In this document: positions 35,775-46,200 of the stretch, one piece after another
How the letters are laid out: each line of letters starts with the position of its first letter
Position numbering within the stretch: position 1 is the stretch's first letter
DNA from: Corallibacter vietnamensis
GTDB taxonomy: Bacteria; Bacteroidota; Bacteroidia; Flavobacteriales; Flavobacteriaceae
Reading direction: 5' to 3'
DNA length: 64,000 bases
NCBI RefSeq assembly: GCF_039537875.1
Contig: NZ_BAABBI010000001.1
Location: 806,001-870,000, forward strand
Translations under genes and position numbers: made by a program
Notes under the pieces: generated by a model
Seen by the model: only the letters and a program-made list of their open reading frames with translations
Database searches by the model: none
What the model was told of the DNA's origin: nothing

Positions 35775-37667
35775 ATGGAGCTCAAACCAATCAGCCATTT
35801 TTATAATAAACGCATTTATGTAATACCAGATTACCAAAGAGGGTACAGTTGGAAGACAAAACAAATTTATGATCTACTAAACGATTTAAAACACGCTAAT
35901 CAATTAGAGTCAGATCACTACACAGGAACTATTACCATTCACAAACAAGACCAAGATGAATTAATAGGGATGACTAAATACAGTATGTATCACTTGGTAG
36001 ATGGTCAACAGAGATTCACCACCATAACCTTAATTCTAAACTATCTATTAAAAAAGTTAGGAAGTCAACCAGATTACGCTGAAGAAGTAAAAGAAAAAAC
36101 AGCTAATTATATTATTAATAAGGGCACATACTTATTTCGTTACGAAATAGACCAAGTAAGCCAGAACTATTTCCATTCAGTAATTTTAGAACATCAAAGT
36201 TTATCCTCGCCAGACGAAAACTTGTACACATTTAACCTAAAAAATGCAAAAAGGGATATAGCTGAATATTTTAAACAACCACATGCAAAAGACAAGGAGC
36301 TGGAATATTTAATGGCTATTGAAAACCGCTTGATGTTTAATGAATATATTGTCAATACAACAGGCGACATTGGCGTAGTTTTCGAAACAATGAATAATAG
36401 AGGTATTGGGCTATCAGATTTAGAAATTGTTAAAAATCGTTTATTGTTTTTAGCTACTAAAATTAAGATTGAAGCTGAAGAACACCGTACCAAACAGGTC
36501 GTAGACAACATAAATCAAAAATGGGCTATTATCTTACGTAACTTAACATTGCCACATCAAACATTAGACGAAAATAGTTTTTTAAATAACCATTGGACGA
36601 TCTATTACGGCTGGACAAAAGATAACCAAGCCAAAGACCAGATTTTAAATAAAATATTTACCATTGAACAAATGGTAAAAGACCCATTAAAAATGCAAAA
36701 AGATATAGAGACTTATGCCAACTCATTAGCAGTGACATCCTTGCATTGGAGATTTATCAATTACCCGGCTGAAAAACAAGCATTTAAAGAAGTAGATAAT
36801 AATAACTTACGAAACAAAATCAAAAAGGCTTTTGAAAAATTAAATAGACTTAATAACAGTACGGTAAGACCATTATTATTAAGCTTTATAGGTTTGATGT
36901 CTAAAAAGCCTAATGACCTTCTGGAGATTGCGCAACTGGCAGAAGTGTTCAGTTTTAGATTATTCTCAATGAACAGAAAACGTTCAGATACGGGTAAAGC
37001 TGATATCTATCGGAATTGTTCAGATTGGCATAATGATTATACCAATGATGAGATGATTGCGCACGCAAAATTTTATTTGGCTTGGTACATCGATAACCAT
37101 GGTGATTGGGATAGGTTCGAATATGAAATCAACGAATTGTTTGATTCCTCAAAAAAGCAGGGTTATTATTCGTGGGTTGGCTTATCTTATTTCTTGTACG
37201 AATATGAAGAATACTTACGAAAAAATCAAGATTCAAAATTGTCTTATGATTTTGCAAGTAAAAAGACCAAAAGTGTAGAGCATATTATACCACAAGCTTA
37301 CCAAGAATTTTGGGAAAATGAAATGGAAGCTATTAAAGACGATGAAAAGGAAGTTAAAAGGTGTTTGCACTCATTGGGCAATTTACTACTGATCACTACT
37401 GATAAAAATTCATCGTTGAGAAATTCAAGCTACGAAAATAAACAGAAGCAATACTATTACGGTTCATTTTCCGAAATAGAAATTGCCGATAACAACAACG
37501 AATGGAACCCCACAAGTGTAGCAAATAGAGAAGTCGAATTGCTGAAATTCATAAAAAAGAACTGGAAAACAGAAGATTGGTTTCAAGATAAATACCCCAA
37601 TCCATATTACCAATCTCAAGAAGAAGATATTACCGATGAGATTGATGATGATTTAACAGAAGAATAA
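35775..37667 (+). CDS. DUF262 / DUF1524 (GmrSD-like) nuclease-type protein
   Basis: A 630-aa protein with the two halves of GmrSD-type modification-dependent systems in one chain. The N-terminal DUF262 (ParB-like) region shows IPDYQRGYSWKTKQIYDLL (about residues 17-36) and LVDGQQRFTTITLIL (about 75-90), the DGQQR nucleotide-handling motif. The C-terminal DUF1524 region has a His-Me-finger pattern: SVEHIIPQ near 500 and HSLGNLLLITTDKNSSLRN near 535, where the H, N and final N are the expected catalytic residues. Members restrict phages with modified DNA. It is the first gene of the island's plus-strand series, 28 bp before the Argonaute start, so it may be its partner or an independent defence gene. 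The weak promoter-like TTTG-N18-TATCTTAT at 35668-35697 lies upstream. Confidence 0.88.
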   Translation: MELKPISHFYNKRIYVIPDYQRGYSWKTKQIYDLLNDLKHANQLESDHYTGTITIHKQDQDELIGMTKYSMYHLVDGQQRFTTITLILNYLLKKLGSQPDYAEEVKEKTANYIINKGTYLFRYEIDQVSQNYFHSVILEHQSLSSPDENLYTFNLKNAKRDIAEYFKQPHAKDKELEYLMAIENRLMFNEYIVNTTGDIGVVFETMNNRGIGLSDLEIVKNRLLFLATKIKIEAEEHRTKQVVDNINQKWAIILRNLTLPHQTLDENSFLNNHWTIYYGWTKDNQAKDQILNKIFTIEQMVKDPLKMQKDIETYANSLAVTSLHWRFINYPAEKQAFKEVDNNNLRNKIKKAFEKLNRLNNSTVRPLLLSFIGLMSKKPNDLLEIAQLAEVFSFRLFSMNRKRSDTGKADIYRNCSDWHNDYTNDEMIAHAKFYLAWYIDNHGDWDRFEYEINELFDSSKKQGYYSWVGLSYFLYEYEEYLRKNQDSKLSYDFASKKTKSVEHIIPQAYQEFWENEMEAIKDDEKEVKRCLHSLGNLLLITTDKNSSLRNSSYENKQKQYYYGSFSEIEIADNNNEWNPTSVANREVELLKFIKKNWKTEDWFQDKYPNPYYQSQEEDITDEIDDDLTEE

Positions 37668-37695
37668 TAAAGTAAACTAACAGCTGTAAGTGCGA

Positions 37696-37935
37696 ATGCA
37701 AGAACACTTAAAAACCAACATACTCAATTTTAAATGGCCAAGTAGCACGCCTACCATATACTTATCACTGGAGGATATAGAAGAAAGCCATCCAATTCAT
37801 TGGTCAAAGTTTTCAAAGCAGATTAAAGAGGCATTCCCTGATACAGATTTATCTAAAGTAGAGCATATTTATACCACCTTTACTCAAGAAATACCGAATG
37901 CACCAAGCATAAAAAATAGACTTGACAAAAGCTAA
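37696..37935 (+). CDS. Prokaryotic Argonaute, fragment 1 (N-terminal piece)
   Basis: 79 aa from ATG 37696 (MQEHLKTNILNFKWPSSTP) to a stop at 37935; a GTG at 37690 is an alternative. By itself it is unrecognisable. It lies in phase-broken continuity with the next two frames, and together they add up to about 705 aa, the length of a long Argonaute. Removing one A from the A6 run at 37911-37916 would join it smoothly to fragment 2 as APSIKIDLTKAKELRIY. I therefore read it as the start of the N domain of a frameshifted gene; a separate small protein is the alternative. Confidence 0.6.
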   Translation: MQEHLKTNILNFKWPSSTPTIYLSLEDIEESHPIHWSKFSKQIKEAFPDTDLSKVEHIYTTFTQEIPNAPSIKNRLDKS

Positions 37936-38512
37936 AGAACTACGCATTTACAAGCAATTTCTTAAACACCAATTAAAAACCTATTTTTTAGAAAAGGGCT
38001 ATATCGTAGTCAAAAACTTTGTACGTGATGTACAAGTGTGGATACCTTCAAAAAAAGGGAATACAGTAGACTATAATTTATACTACAAATTTTCATTTAA
38101 GATACAGTTCGCAAAACTTACAGATTTACCAGAGCTAATAGTCTCATATGATGGTACATCAAAAGTACTGACAAAGTCAGTTCAGGATGTTGAGGAAACA
38201 GAGTTAATTAAAAGATGTGTCTACGGTCAAAAAACGTTTAATTACCAAATGGACCTTGATACAGAGGATAAACAAGACTTTCATAATAGCATAGACTTCA
38301 GTCAAGCCTTTCCAATATTCAATTTACAATTGGCAAGAGCTGTAAACATACCGATTGAAGAACCAGAAAGACCAAAAAATAAATATCAAAAGTATGTAAC
38401 GCTCATTACTAATTTTGCAGAGAAGTATTTATTTACAGAAGAATTTAAAGCTTTATTCCCTTTTAAACAAGATGCTTTTATAGATGTTCTGGCAACCGTA
38501 TTAATCACATAA
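37922..38512 (+). CDS. Prokaryotic Argonaute, fragment 2 (N/L1/reduced PAZ region)
   Basis: 196 aa in the +1 frame relative to fragment 1, overlapping it by 14 bp; the only available start is TTG 37922. The frame is clearly coding-like. Content fits the N-L1 region of long Argonautes (VVKNFVRDVQVWIPS, LPELIVSYDGTSKVLTKS), with too little room for a full PAZ domain. It stops at 38512. A one-base insertion near 38501 (TT to TTT) would continue it as TVFNHINPNLGLLEFG into fragment 3. The need for a rare TTG at both internal starts favours a frameshifted single gene over real split subunits. Confidence 0.6.
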   Translation: MTKAKELRIYKQFLKHQLKTYFLEKGYIVVKNFVRDVQVWIPSKKGNTVDYNLYYKFSFKIQFAKLTDLPELIVSYDGTSKVLTKSVQDVEETELIKRCVYGQKTFNYQMDLDTEDKQDFHNSIDFSQAFPIFNLQLARAVNIPIEEPERPKNKYQKYVTLITNFAEKYLFTEEFKALFPFKQDAFIDVLATVLIT

Positions 38513-38520
38513 ATCCCAAC

Positions 38521-39810
38521 TTGGGCTTATTAGAGTTTGGTAAAGACCAATATGGCAATAAGAAAACCCATTTAGTGCCTAAAAAGGCAATGAATATCTT
38601 AAGTCCTTATCGCAGACCAAACAATCAAAATATTAAGTTTTTCTTTATTTATCATACATCACATAAAGAAGCAATTAAATCATTTTATAGTAATTTAAAA
38701 AATGGTGTTGATGTAACAGACACAAGGAAGAAATACTTCCTCGGTATTGAGTCGTATGTAAATATTAAAGTAGCAACATCTAAAGAATGCTTTATCGAAT
38801 TTACCAATGAAAACGACCCGATTCCAGAAATTGTTGAAAAGTTAGAAAGCTTAACTTTCGACCACGATAATATAAAATACGCAGCGTTTTATTTAAGCCC
38901 GTTCGATAGGTTTACACCAGATCCAGACGACCGCGAAATTTACATCCGTATTAAAGAACTGTTTTTAAACGAAGGCATAGTTACTCAAGTGGTTGATTAT
39001 GAAAAAATGGTGGTCAATATTGAAAATCAATACAACTTCCAATTCTCATTACAAAATATGGCATTGTCTATCCATGCCAAATTAGGTGGAGCACCTTGGA
39101 AGCTGGCAGTAACCGATAAAAAAGAATTGGTTATAGGTGTAGGAGCATTTACCAATCAAGGAGAAAACAGAAGATATATAGCAAGTGCGTTCAGTTTTCA
39201 AAACAATGGTTTATTTAGAAATTTTGAATACTTCAACCAGAACGAAACAGAGTTATTGGTAGGGAGTATTTTAAAAGCTATTAGGGATTTTACGTCTGTA
39301 GCAGAAGCAGATAAGGTAGTGATTCATTTTTACAAGGAAATGAAATATGAGAAGTTAAAACCCATAATAGAAGGGATGCACAAACTAAAATTAGGAGTGC
39401 CTTTATACATACTAAACATCAACAAAACAGAATCCGAAGACATCATTGCCTACGACTTAAATTGGGATAACAAACTAATGCCGGTAAGTGGTACGTACAT
39501 TCGCATTGCCGAAAACCAATTCTTATTGTTTAACAATGCACGTTATCCAAGTGACCGTTTTTATTCAGACACCGATGGCTATCCATTCCCAATAAAAATA
39601 AGTAGTCCAGATGAAGATGCTTTTGAAGATGTTGAGGTAATTGAAGAGTTATTAACCCAAGTGTATCAATTTAGTAGGTTGTATTGGAAATCCTTACGCC
39701 AACAAAATGTACCAATTACAATCAAATACCCTGAAATGGTAGCGCAAATAGCACCTCGCTTTAATAATGGCATCCCTGAAGATGCTAAAGATAAATTATG
39801 GTTTTTGTAA
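38521..39810 (+). CDS. Prokaryotic Argonaute, fragment 3 (MID-PIWI, catalytically dead, long-B type)
   Basis: 429 aa, start TTG 38521, open upstream to 38467. Residues about 1-30 are the L2 linker and about 35-185 the MID domain. The 5'-phosphate pocket residues of the YK type are present: Y141 and K145 in IYIRIKEL, Q156 in VTQVV and K187 in HAKLGGAPW. The PIWI domain (about 185-429) ends LWFL, like the RsAgo C-terminus. The catalytic DEDX is absent: the first Asp position reads VIGVG, the HRDG position reads IHFYKEMK and the last reads TIKYPEMVA. Long-B proteins of this kind bind guides and call effectors instead of cutting. Family assignment is from recalled alignment with Rhodobacter RsAgo. 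Confidence 0.85.
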   Translation: MGLLEFGKDQYGNKKTHLVPKKAMNILSPYRRPNNQNIKFFFIYHTSHKEAIKSFYSNLKNGVDVTDTRKKYFLGIESYVNIKVATSKECFIEFTNENDPIPEIVEKLESLTFDHDNIKYAAFYLSPFDRFTPDPDDREIYIRIKELFLNEGIVTQVVDYEKMVVNIENQYNFQFSLQNMALSIHAKLGGAPWKLAVTDKKELVIGVGAFTNQGENRRYIASAFSFQNNGLFRNFEYFNQNETELLVGSILKAIRDFTSVAEADKVVIHFYKEMKYEKLKPIIEGMHKLKLGVPLYILNINKTESEDIIAYDLNWDNKLMPVSGTYIRIAENQFLLFNNARYPSDRFYSDTDGYPFPIKISSPDEDAFEDVEVIEELLTQVYQFSRLYWKSLRQQNVPITIKYPEMVAQIAPRFNNGIPEDAKDKLWFL

Positions 39811-39878
39811 AATTGTTACTTTTATACTTTGTTTTTATGTCAAAATAACTGATATTTAAAATTTATACTAACCACCTC

Positions 39879-41348
39879 ATGCTAAAGTTAAAACCATTTT
39901 ATTGTTTTTTTATTTTACTCATAGCAAGTTGCCAATCTTCAACGACTAAAATAAATTATCTAGATAATTTCACAGCATTCATAGATGAACTGGAATTTCA
40001 AAAAAAATCGAATTCTAAAATTAATTGGAAGGAAAAAAGTGATTCTCTTGATTTGTTCATCAAAAGGAAAGATAAATTCAGGTTATCTCTCAATGATGAG
40101 CAGAGTATTGCGACTCTAATTGATAAGTTTAACAACTTAAAAGAAGTGAATTCTAATTCTGAAATGAATGTAAATTTCTATTTTGAGAATTCGTTAAGTA
40201 TGAATGGGTATTTAAGCGGTAAAAACTTCAAACAAGTAATGCATCGTATTTATGGTAATTTAGGTGCTTACACAGTAAATCCTTTTTTTGTTAATACCAA
40301 AGAATACCCTCAAGACGATGTTCTTAATAAAATTGACAATAGTAATATAAAAGAAGGTGATGTCGGTAATTCCGATCATCTGTTTATTTTTTCAAATGCT
40401 ATTGAAAATGCAAAAGAAAATAACTTGAGTATTGTTGTTACCGATGGTATTTATTCGGTTAAAGATGGTGATGTTGATATTGTTTCAATAGATATCGAAA
40501 CTGCTTTTAAACATGCATTAACCAAAAATGGAATTGAAACAGTAGTTTTAAAGTTATCATCAGAGTTTAATGGACAATATTATCAGGAAGCTAGTTGCCC
40601 AAATAAGAAAAAAGGAGGTATAACAATTAATCAACAGGATAGACCATATTATGTGATGCTTTTTGGGAACTCTCAAAGTATTGATAAAGCACTCAATGAG
40701 ATTACAGTCATCGATGAATTACCTGGATTTGAAGAACAAGCTAGATTCTTCTTAACAAAAAACTTGAAAGCTAATTACACCATTTTAACAACAGGCGACG
40801 AAAAGCATGGAACATTCAAAGCATCAAAGAAAGGGTCTGATTTAATAGAAGAAATCGAAGATGTTAAAAAGTTCGAAAGACCAGGATTTAACGGTACACC
40901 TAAAAGTGAAAATTATTTGCAATTTGGTGTTGCAATTGATTATTCGTCTATAAGTTTACCAAATACATATAAGGAGGCTGTAAAAAACTATTGGGTTGAT
41001 GATCAATTGGGGTATACCGTTACTTCAGTATCAAATGTTGCTGACATGGACAAGTCCTCAAAAACTTTCAAAGAAGTTCAGCATATTAATGATAAAAATA
41101 AAACCAATTTCACCCATGTCATAACCGTTAAGGCAGATAAAAACTTATATGGTAATTTAAATATACAATTACAAAATAATCTACCTGCATGGATTGAAAA
41201 TACTGGTGTAAATGATGATTGTGATATTATTGATGATGTTTCACACACCTTCGCCTTCGACCAATTAATGATTGGCATTTCTAAAGCCTATCAAAAAGTT
41301 AATAATAATAGTCAATACCTCGATATCAATTTAAAAATAAAGCCTTAA
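39879..41348 (+). CDS. vWA-like lipoprotein, first gene of the tubulin/actin/motor block
   Basis: A 489-aa lipoprotein (signal LKPFYCFFILLIASCQS, lipidated Cys18). Residues about 95-235 look like a von Willebrand A fold. The MIDAS-like motif reads FYFENSLSMNGY at 100-111, with Glu103 in place of the usual Asp followed by N-S-L-S. A second loop is IVVTDGIYS around D189. No enzymatic motif is seen elsewhere. It lies 68 bp after the Argonaute stop. Box-like TTTATACTTTG in that gap could be a promoter of the block but does not match the consensus exactly. Envelope location suggests a docking or sensing role; that is inference. Confidence 0.65.
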   Translation: MLKLKPFYCFFILLIASCQSSTTKINYLDNFTAFIDELEFQKKSNSKINWKEKSDSLDLFIKRKDKFRLSLNDEQSIATLIDKFNNLKEVNSNSEMNVNFYFENSLSMNGYLSGKNFKQVMHRIYGNLGAYTVNPFFVNTKEYPQDDVLNKIDNSNIKEGDVGNSDHLFIFSNAIENAKENNLSIVVTDGIYSVKDGDVDIVSIDIETAFKHALTKNGIETVVLKLSSEFNGQYYQEASCPNKKKGGITINQQDRPYYVMLFGNSQSIDKALNEITVIDELPGFEEQARFFLTKNLKANYTILTTGDEKHGTFKASKKGSDLIEEIEDVKKFERPGFNGTPKSENYLQFGVAIDYSSISLPNTYKEAVKNYWVDDQLGYTVTSVSNVADMDKSSKTFKEVQHINDKNKTNFTHVITVKADKNLYGNLNIQLQNNLPAWIENTGVNDDCDIIDDVSHTFAFDQLMIGISKAYQKVNNNSQYLDINLKIKP

Positions 41349-41350
41349 CT

Positions 41351-41779
41351 ATGAATGATTTTATTGCTAGTTTATATGACCCCTGGTTTAATTACGAGTT
41401 ATATAAAGATTTACAAGATAGTGTGTTTAATGCTTTCGATTTTCAAAAATTGGGCTGGAGCCTAATTATTGTTTCGATAATCCTCCTTCTTGTATTTTAT
41501 AAACTTTGGGACCCAGTAAAAAAACCACGTTTTAAATGGATAATAACACTTCTATTTGCGGGTATATTCATGTTCGCTATTTGTTATGCTTTATTATTTA
41601 ATAATATTGAACTATTACAATATCTGGGCAATTATACAGGAGATGTAGGAGAACCGAATCCTCAATATTTTATATTACAAATGGCTGTAATTTCCTTTGT
41701 ATATGGAGTTGCTTTAGCAGGGTTGTTATCAATTCCAATTAAATATATAAGTGTAGGTAACAAACATAATCCTTTTTAA
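41351..41779 (+). CDS. Three-helix membrane protein of unknown function
   Basis: A 142-aa protein with three hydrophobic helices at about residues 27-48, 58-80 and 106-130 (LGWSLIIVSIILLLVFY, WIITLLFAGIFMFAICYALL, LQMAVISFVYGVALAGLLS). It starts 2 bp after the lipoprotein stop and ends 3 bp before the tubulin-like gene. I do not recognise the family. The context suggests a membrane anchor for the cytosolic NTPases encoded next. Confidence 0.7.
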   Translation: MNDFIASLYDPWFNYELYKDLQDSVFNAFDFQKLGWSLIIVSIILLLVFYKLWDPVKKPRFKWIITLLFAGIFMFAICYALLFNNIELLQYLGNYTGDVGEPNPQYFILQMAVISFVYGVALAGLLSIPIKYISVGNKHNPF

Positions 41780-41782
41780 ATT

Positions 41783-43261
41783 ATGGCAAAATTATATGTA
41801 TTTGGAATTGGAGGAACTGGTTCCAGAGTTTTAAAATCGCTAACCATGTTGTTAGCTTCAGGGGTTAAACTCCAAAATGGCTTTGATACCGTAGTGCCAT
41901 TAATAATAGATCCCGATGCCGCTAATGGCGATTTAAATAGAACCGCAGATATTTTAACAAAATATCAAAACATTTATAATGCGGTTGGAGAAAATAATCA
42001 GATGTTTGGAACCAAGATTTTAACTCTAAAACAGTTGGTAGATGAAAACTTACCTAATGTATCAGATCATTTTAAATTTGGTATGACAAATACGGGGCAA
42101 AAATTTGGTGACTATATTTATTATAATGGGTTAGATAAAGAAAATAAAGCCCTCGTAGATCTTTTATTTAGCCCTGAAAATTTGGAAGCCGACATGACTG
42201 TTGGCTTTAAAGGAAATCCGAATATAGGGAGTGTAGTTTTAAATCGTTTTGCAGAATCTGCCGAGTATAAAGAGTTTACCAATTCTTTTAACCCAGGAGA
42301 CGCTATCTTTATTATAAGCTCAATTTTTGGAGGAACAGGAGCTTCTGGTTTTCCATTGTTGTTGAAAAATTTAAGGGTAAATAATCCTGCTATAGTCAAT
42401 TCTAGCGAAATTAGTACTTCTACAATTGGAGCAATAACCTATTTGCCTTATTTCAAAGTTTCAACTACAGATAAGGAAGGTCAGGCAATAGATTCTTCTA
42501 CCTTTTACAGTAAATCTAAAGCAGCTTTAAGTTATTATCAGCATGCTATTTTTGACAAGGAAGAATCTTTAGATGCGTTTTATTATTTAGGTGATTATTC
42601 AAATAATAATATGCCATATGCTGAAGGGAAAAGTGAGCAAAAAAATAACGCACACTTTTTAGAATTAGCAGGGGCATTATCTATAATAGATTTCACAAAA
42701 GATTTTCAAAGTTTCGGTAATGGGCAAAATACCACTATCAAAGAGTTCGGGATTGAGGCACATGAAGGTAATAAGTTGAAACTAGAACATCTAGGGCAAT
42801 GGTCTAAAAATCAAATAAGCTTACCATTATCTAAAATGGTATTGTTGTATAAGTTCTTCAAAAAATCTCAAGATGTATTATTTAAGAGCAAAGGAGGGTT
42901 CAACAAAGGGGAAAATGGTGTTAGTAAACAATTCTACAATCAAGATTTTTATACGGTTTACTTCAAAAAATTCATGGAATATTTTAATGAGTGGATGAAC
43001 GAAATGGATAATAACGATGTGTCATTCGCACCATATCATGATAATCAAGAGCATGATACACTTTTAGATTTTATTAAAGGAAAAGAAGTGTCGAGAGGGG
43101 GGCCTTTTGGAATTAATAATAAATCTACAGCTAATAAAATTATAACCAGTGCTGATAAAATCATCAAAGAACAAACTTATGATGATGAAACAGAAGCTTC
43201 AAGGTTTTTAAAAGTTTTTGATGTTGTTTTAACTGAACATGTAAAGAATATTTTAAATTAA
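41783..43261 (+). CDS. Tubulin/FtsZ-superfamily GTPase-like protein
   Basis: A 492-aa cytosolic protein. It opens with a strand and glycine loop, MAKLYVFGIGGTGSRVLKSL, like the first nucleotide loop of FtsZ/tubulin. It then carries the tubulin signature-type loop IFGGTGASGFPLLLK at about 182-196 (GGTGASG at 183-189) after a hydrophobic strand AIFIISS. Acidic residues follow the second strand (LIIDPDAANGD), where tubulins contact the nucleotide. The C-terminal half is unassigned. It resembles the divergent tubulin-like families of bacterial accessory loci (Tubulin_2-like; Makarova and Koonin's FtsZl groups) rather than cell-division FtsZ. Polymerisation and GTP use are predictions. Confidence 0.72.
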   Translation: MAKLYVFGIGGTGSRVLKSLTMLLASGVKLQNGFDTVVPLIIDPDAANGDLNRTADILTKYQNIYNAVGENNQMFGTKILTLKQLVDENLPNVSDHFKFGMTNTGQKFGDYIYYNGLDKENKALVDLLFSPENLEADMTVGFKGNPNIGSVVLNRFAESAEYKEFTNSFNPGDAIFIISSIFGGTGASGFPLLLKNLRVNNPAIVNSSEISTSTIGAITYLPYFKVSTTDKEGQAIDSSTFYSKSKAALSYYQHAIFDKEESLDAFYYLGDYSNNNMPYAEGKSEQKNNAHFLELAGALSIIDFTKDFQSFGNGQNTTIKEFGIEAHEGNKLKLEHLGQWSKNQISLPLSKMVLLYKFFKKSQDVLFKSKGGFNKGENGVSKQFYNQDFYTVYFKKFMEYFNEWMNEMDNNDVSFAPYHDNQEHDTLLDFIKGKEVSRGGPFGINNKSTANKIITSADKIIKEQTYDDETEASRFLKVFDVVLTEHVKNILN

Positions 43262-43267
43262 TTTAGA

Positions 43268-46200
43268 ATGGCAAAAAAGGTTTTTCGTATACATAACGAT
43301 GGAGCACAAAATCCAGATTGGTTTGCTTCCGATCAAATAAATGCAACATTAATAGACAATATAGTTACTGATGGTGGTGATGGCAAAAAATTACCTACTT
43401 CCATACCCAGTCCTTTCGCTAGAATTGATTTAGTAAGAACTGCTTTTGCTGCAATTGGATCTTCTGGTAATTTAGATGGAATTACAAGAAACGGTAGAGC
43501 AGTAGCAACAGATAATCATAAATTAGTTTCGGATGCATTAGATATTGGTCAACTGCTTTTTAATTTTGACAAGCATCAGAATGATTTACAGCTGATCGAA
43601 TGGAATAAGGAACGTAGCCTTAATAATTTATTGAATGGCAACCCAAGTCAAAAACATTTGGGAAATACGTTGAAACTCTTTTTACAACAAGACAGGAAAC
43701 AATATAATTTTAGTGAATTCGAGAACATTTATATTTTATTATACAAGCATAAGATTATAGGTGGCACCTCTCCAAGAACTTTATTTTTTGCAGCACCTAA
43801 TGCTCTAGAAACAGAAATAAAGTTTGGGCAAGATACAATGTTAGACGACATGTTACTGCCTTTATATAGGAGAGATGTGCATTACATTAAATATCTTGTA
43901 GCGTTATCTAAATCAAATAATTTCAATCAGTTATTCCCTGAATTTAATAGTTACATTATAAAAACAATTGATAAGATTTATGAGACAGACTTGAATCTTC
44001 ATCAGGAACTTATGACTTTTGATCCAGAGGCTTATTTAAAATCGCTTAATGGTGTTTTGTATAATAACAATTCAGGACAGCCTTTAGAGGTAATAAATGG
44101 TCTTTTCTTAAAGCAATTTGAAAAGGATTCATCATTAATCGAAAGTAAAAGTGATTTTGTTATTAAAGCCTCTAAAGTTGTTGAAGGTACTAAACCATTA
44201 GTTTTACCAGTAGAAGTTTTAAATCTGCCATACATTTATACTGAAGATAAATGGGATAGTAAAACAAAAGTACCTTGTGAAGTTAATATGCCATTAAATC
44301 AACGGCATTTACCAGACCAAGGGGATAAATATCCTTATCTAACAATGAATGATTTTTTAACAGAATCAATCATTAAGTTACCTTACAAAATAGATAGTGA
44401 TAAATTCTTAACTATTGGTGATGAGCAATATTTGATCCCATTACAACCACTCTTTTTTAATTATTTTTCTACAAAAGACTTATTAAACGGAAATCTAATT
44501 AAAATAAAGGAACTTGCAGGGAGTAGTGTACAAGTGGAGTTAAACATTCCTATTAAAAAAGGTTTTATTTCATACACAAAAATCTATAACTTAAAATCAA
44601 ATATCTCCAGTGAGAATAGACAAGATAAAGGACGAATTATTGAGAAATCATTTGCTATGGCACTTTACCCCTTTAATAAAAGTGAACAAACTAAAATTAA
44701 TTATACAGTTGGTTTAGCTGATATCTATCCTGATAATTCAAACAAGCTTTCTGTTCAGTTATTTAAGGATTCCAATATAAATGTTATTACACCTAGAAAA
44801 GTTAAAGAAAGATCTAATAAGCCTTACATAACCTCCCAAACAATAGTTAATGAAGGTTTTGATGCTATGGCTGTCACTTTAGGTAGTAGTGTTAATTATG
44901 TAATACCTCTTTGGGAAGAATATACAGTTGCAGGAGGCGATGCTTATAAATTTGCAATTGATTTTGGCACAACCAATACACATATTGAATATACTATTGA
45001 AGGACAAGGAAGTGCTAAAGCTTTTAATATTTCAGAAATTGATGAACAGATTGCGTTTTTAATGCCAGCGAATGCGCCTCGTAGGACAGAAGCTATAAGA
45101 GATATAGAAGATGGAGAATCGCATTTAATGCAAGAAATAATACCGAAAAAAATTGGAGAAGATGAAATGGTGAAATCCCCATTTAGATCTTGTTTAATTC
45201 AGAATAGTAATGTTAACTACGAGTTGGCAACGTTTACTTTTGCAGATGCAAATATTGGATTTGATTACGAAAAAAAAGGTATTAGACCGTATTTAAAAAC
45301 GTTTACAAATTTAAAATGGTCTAAAGAGTCTAATAATGAAAAGCAAGTCAAGCATTATATAGAAGAGTTGTTAATGCTCTGTAAAAATAAAGTTCTAAAA
45401 AATAATGGAGATATAAGTCAAACAAAAATCATTTGGTTTTATCCAGTAAGTATGACTACAAATCATTTAAAAAGATTTAGAAGAATTTGGCAAGAATCCT
45501 TTGATAAGGTTTTCAATATATCTGAAGAAAACCTTTTTGACTTCCCAGAGAGTATTGCACCTTTTTATCATTACAAAAGTGATGGAAACATTCGTACAGC
45601 TGCAAAACCTTCAATTTCTATTGATATAGGTGGAGGTACAACGGATGTTATGATATATTTTGATGAAAAACCACAATTAATAACCTCTTTTAAATTTGCT
45701 GGAGATGCAATTTTCGGTAATGGGTTTAATGGTAATATTAGTGCTAATGGGTTTGTTCAAAAATACAAAGAGCAAATAGAACACACATTGTCTCAAAATA
45801 AATTAGTCGAGGAAATTAAGATTTTAGAAAAAATTTATTCAGATTATCAATCATCTACAGATTTAATAAATTTCCTATTCTCATTAGAAGATAACAAAAA
45901 TATTAAACAGAAGCATTTAGACATCGACTTTGGTAAAAAACTATCCGATGACGATGATTTTAAAATTATATTCCTATTATTTTATACATCAATCGTATAC
46001 CATATAGCGGAATTAATGAAACTAAAAGAGATTCCACATCCTAGAAATATTGTGTTCAGTGGAACTGGTTCTAAAACATTGAAGATTGTAGATTCCAGTA
46101 AAAAAATAGACTCTCTTTCAACGCTTTTTGAGAGGATTTTTAATAAAGTATATGATGTTAGTGATTCTAAATTAACGCTCAAAACAAAAGAGAATCCTAA

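Noticed and set aside
38521..39810. Short Argonaute of the SPARTA/SPARSA kind
   Set aside because: No TIR, SIR2 or APAZ gene is adjacent, the C-terminus matches RsAgo-like long-B proteins, and the two upstream fragments supply the missing N-terminal region.
41783..43261. Calling the tubulin-like protein FtsZ
   Set aside because: It lacks the FtsZ length, the GGGTGTG spacing and the C-terminal FtsA-binding tail, and lies outside any division cluster.
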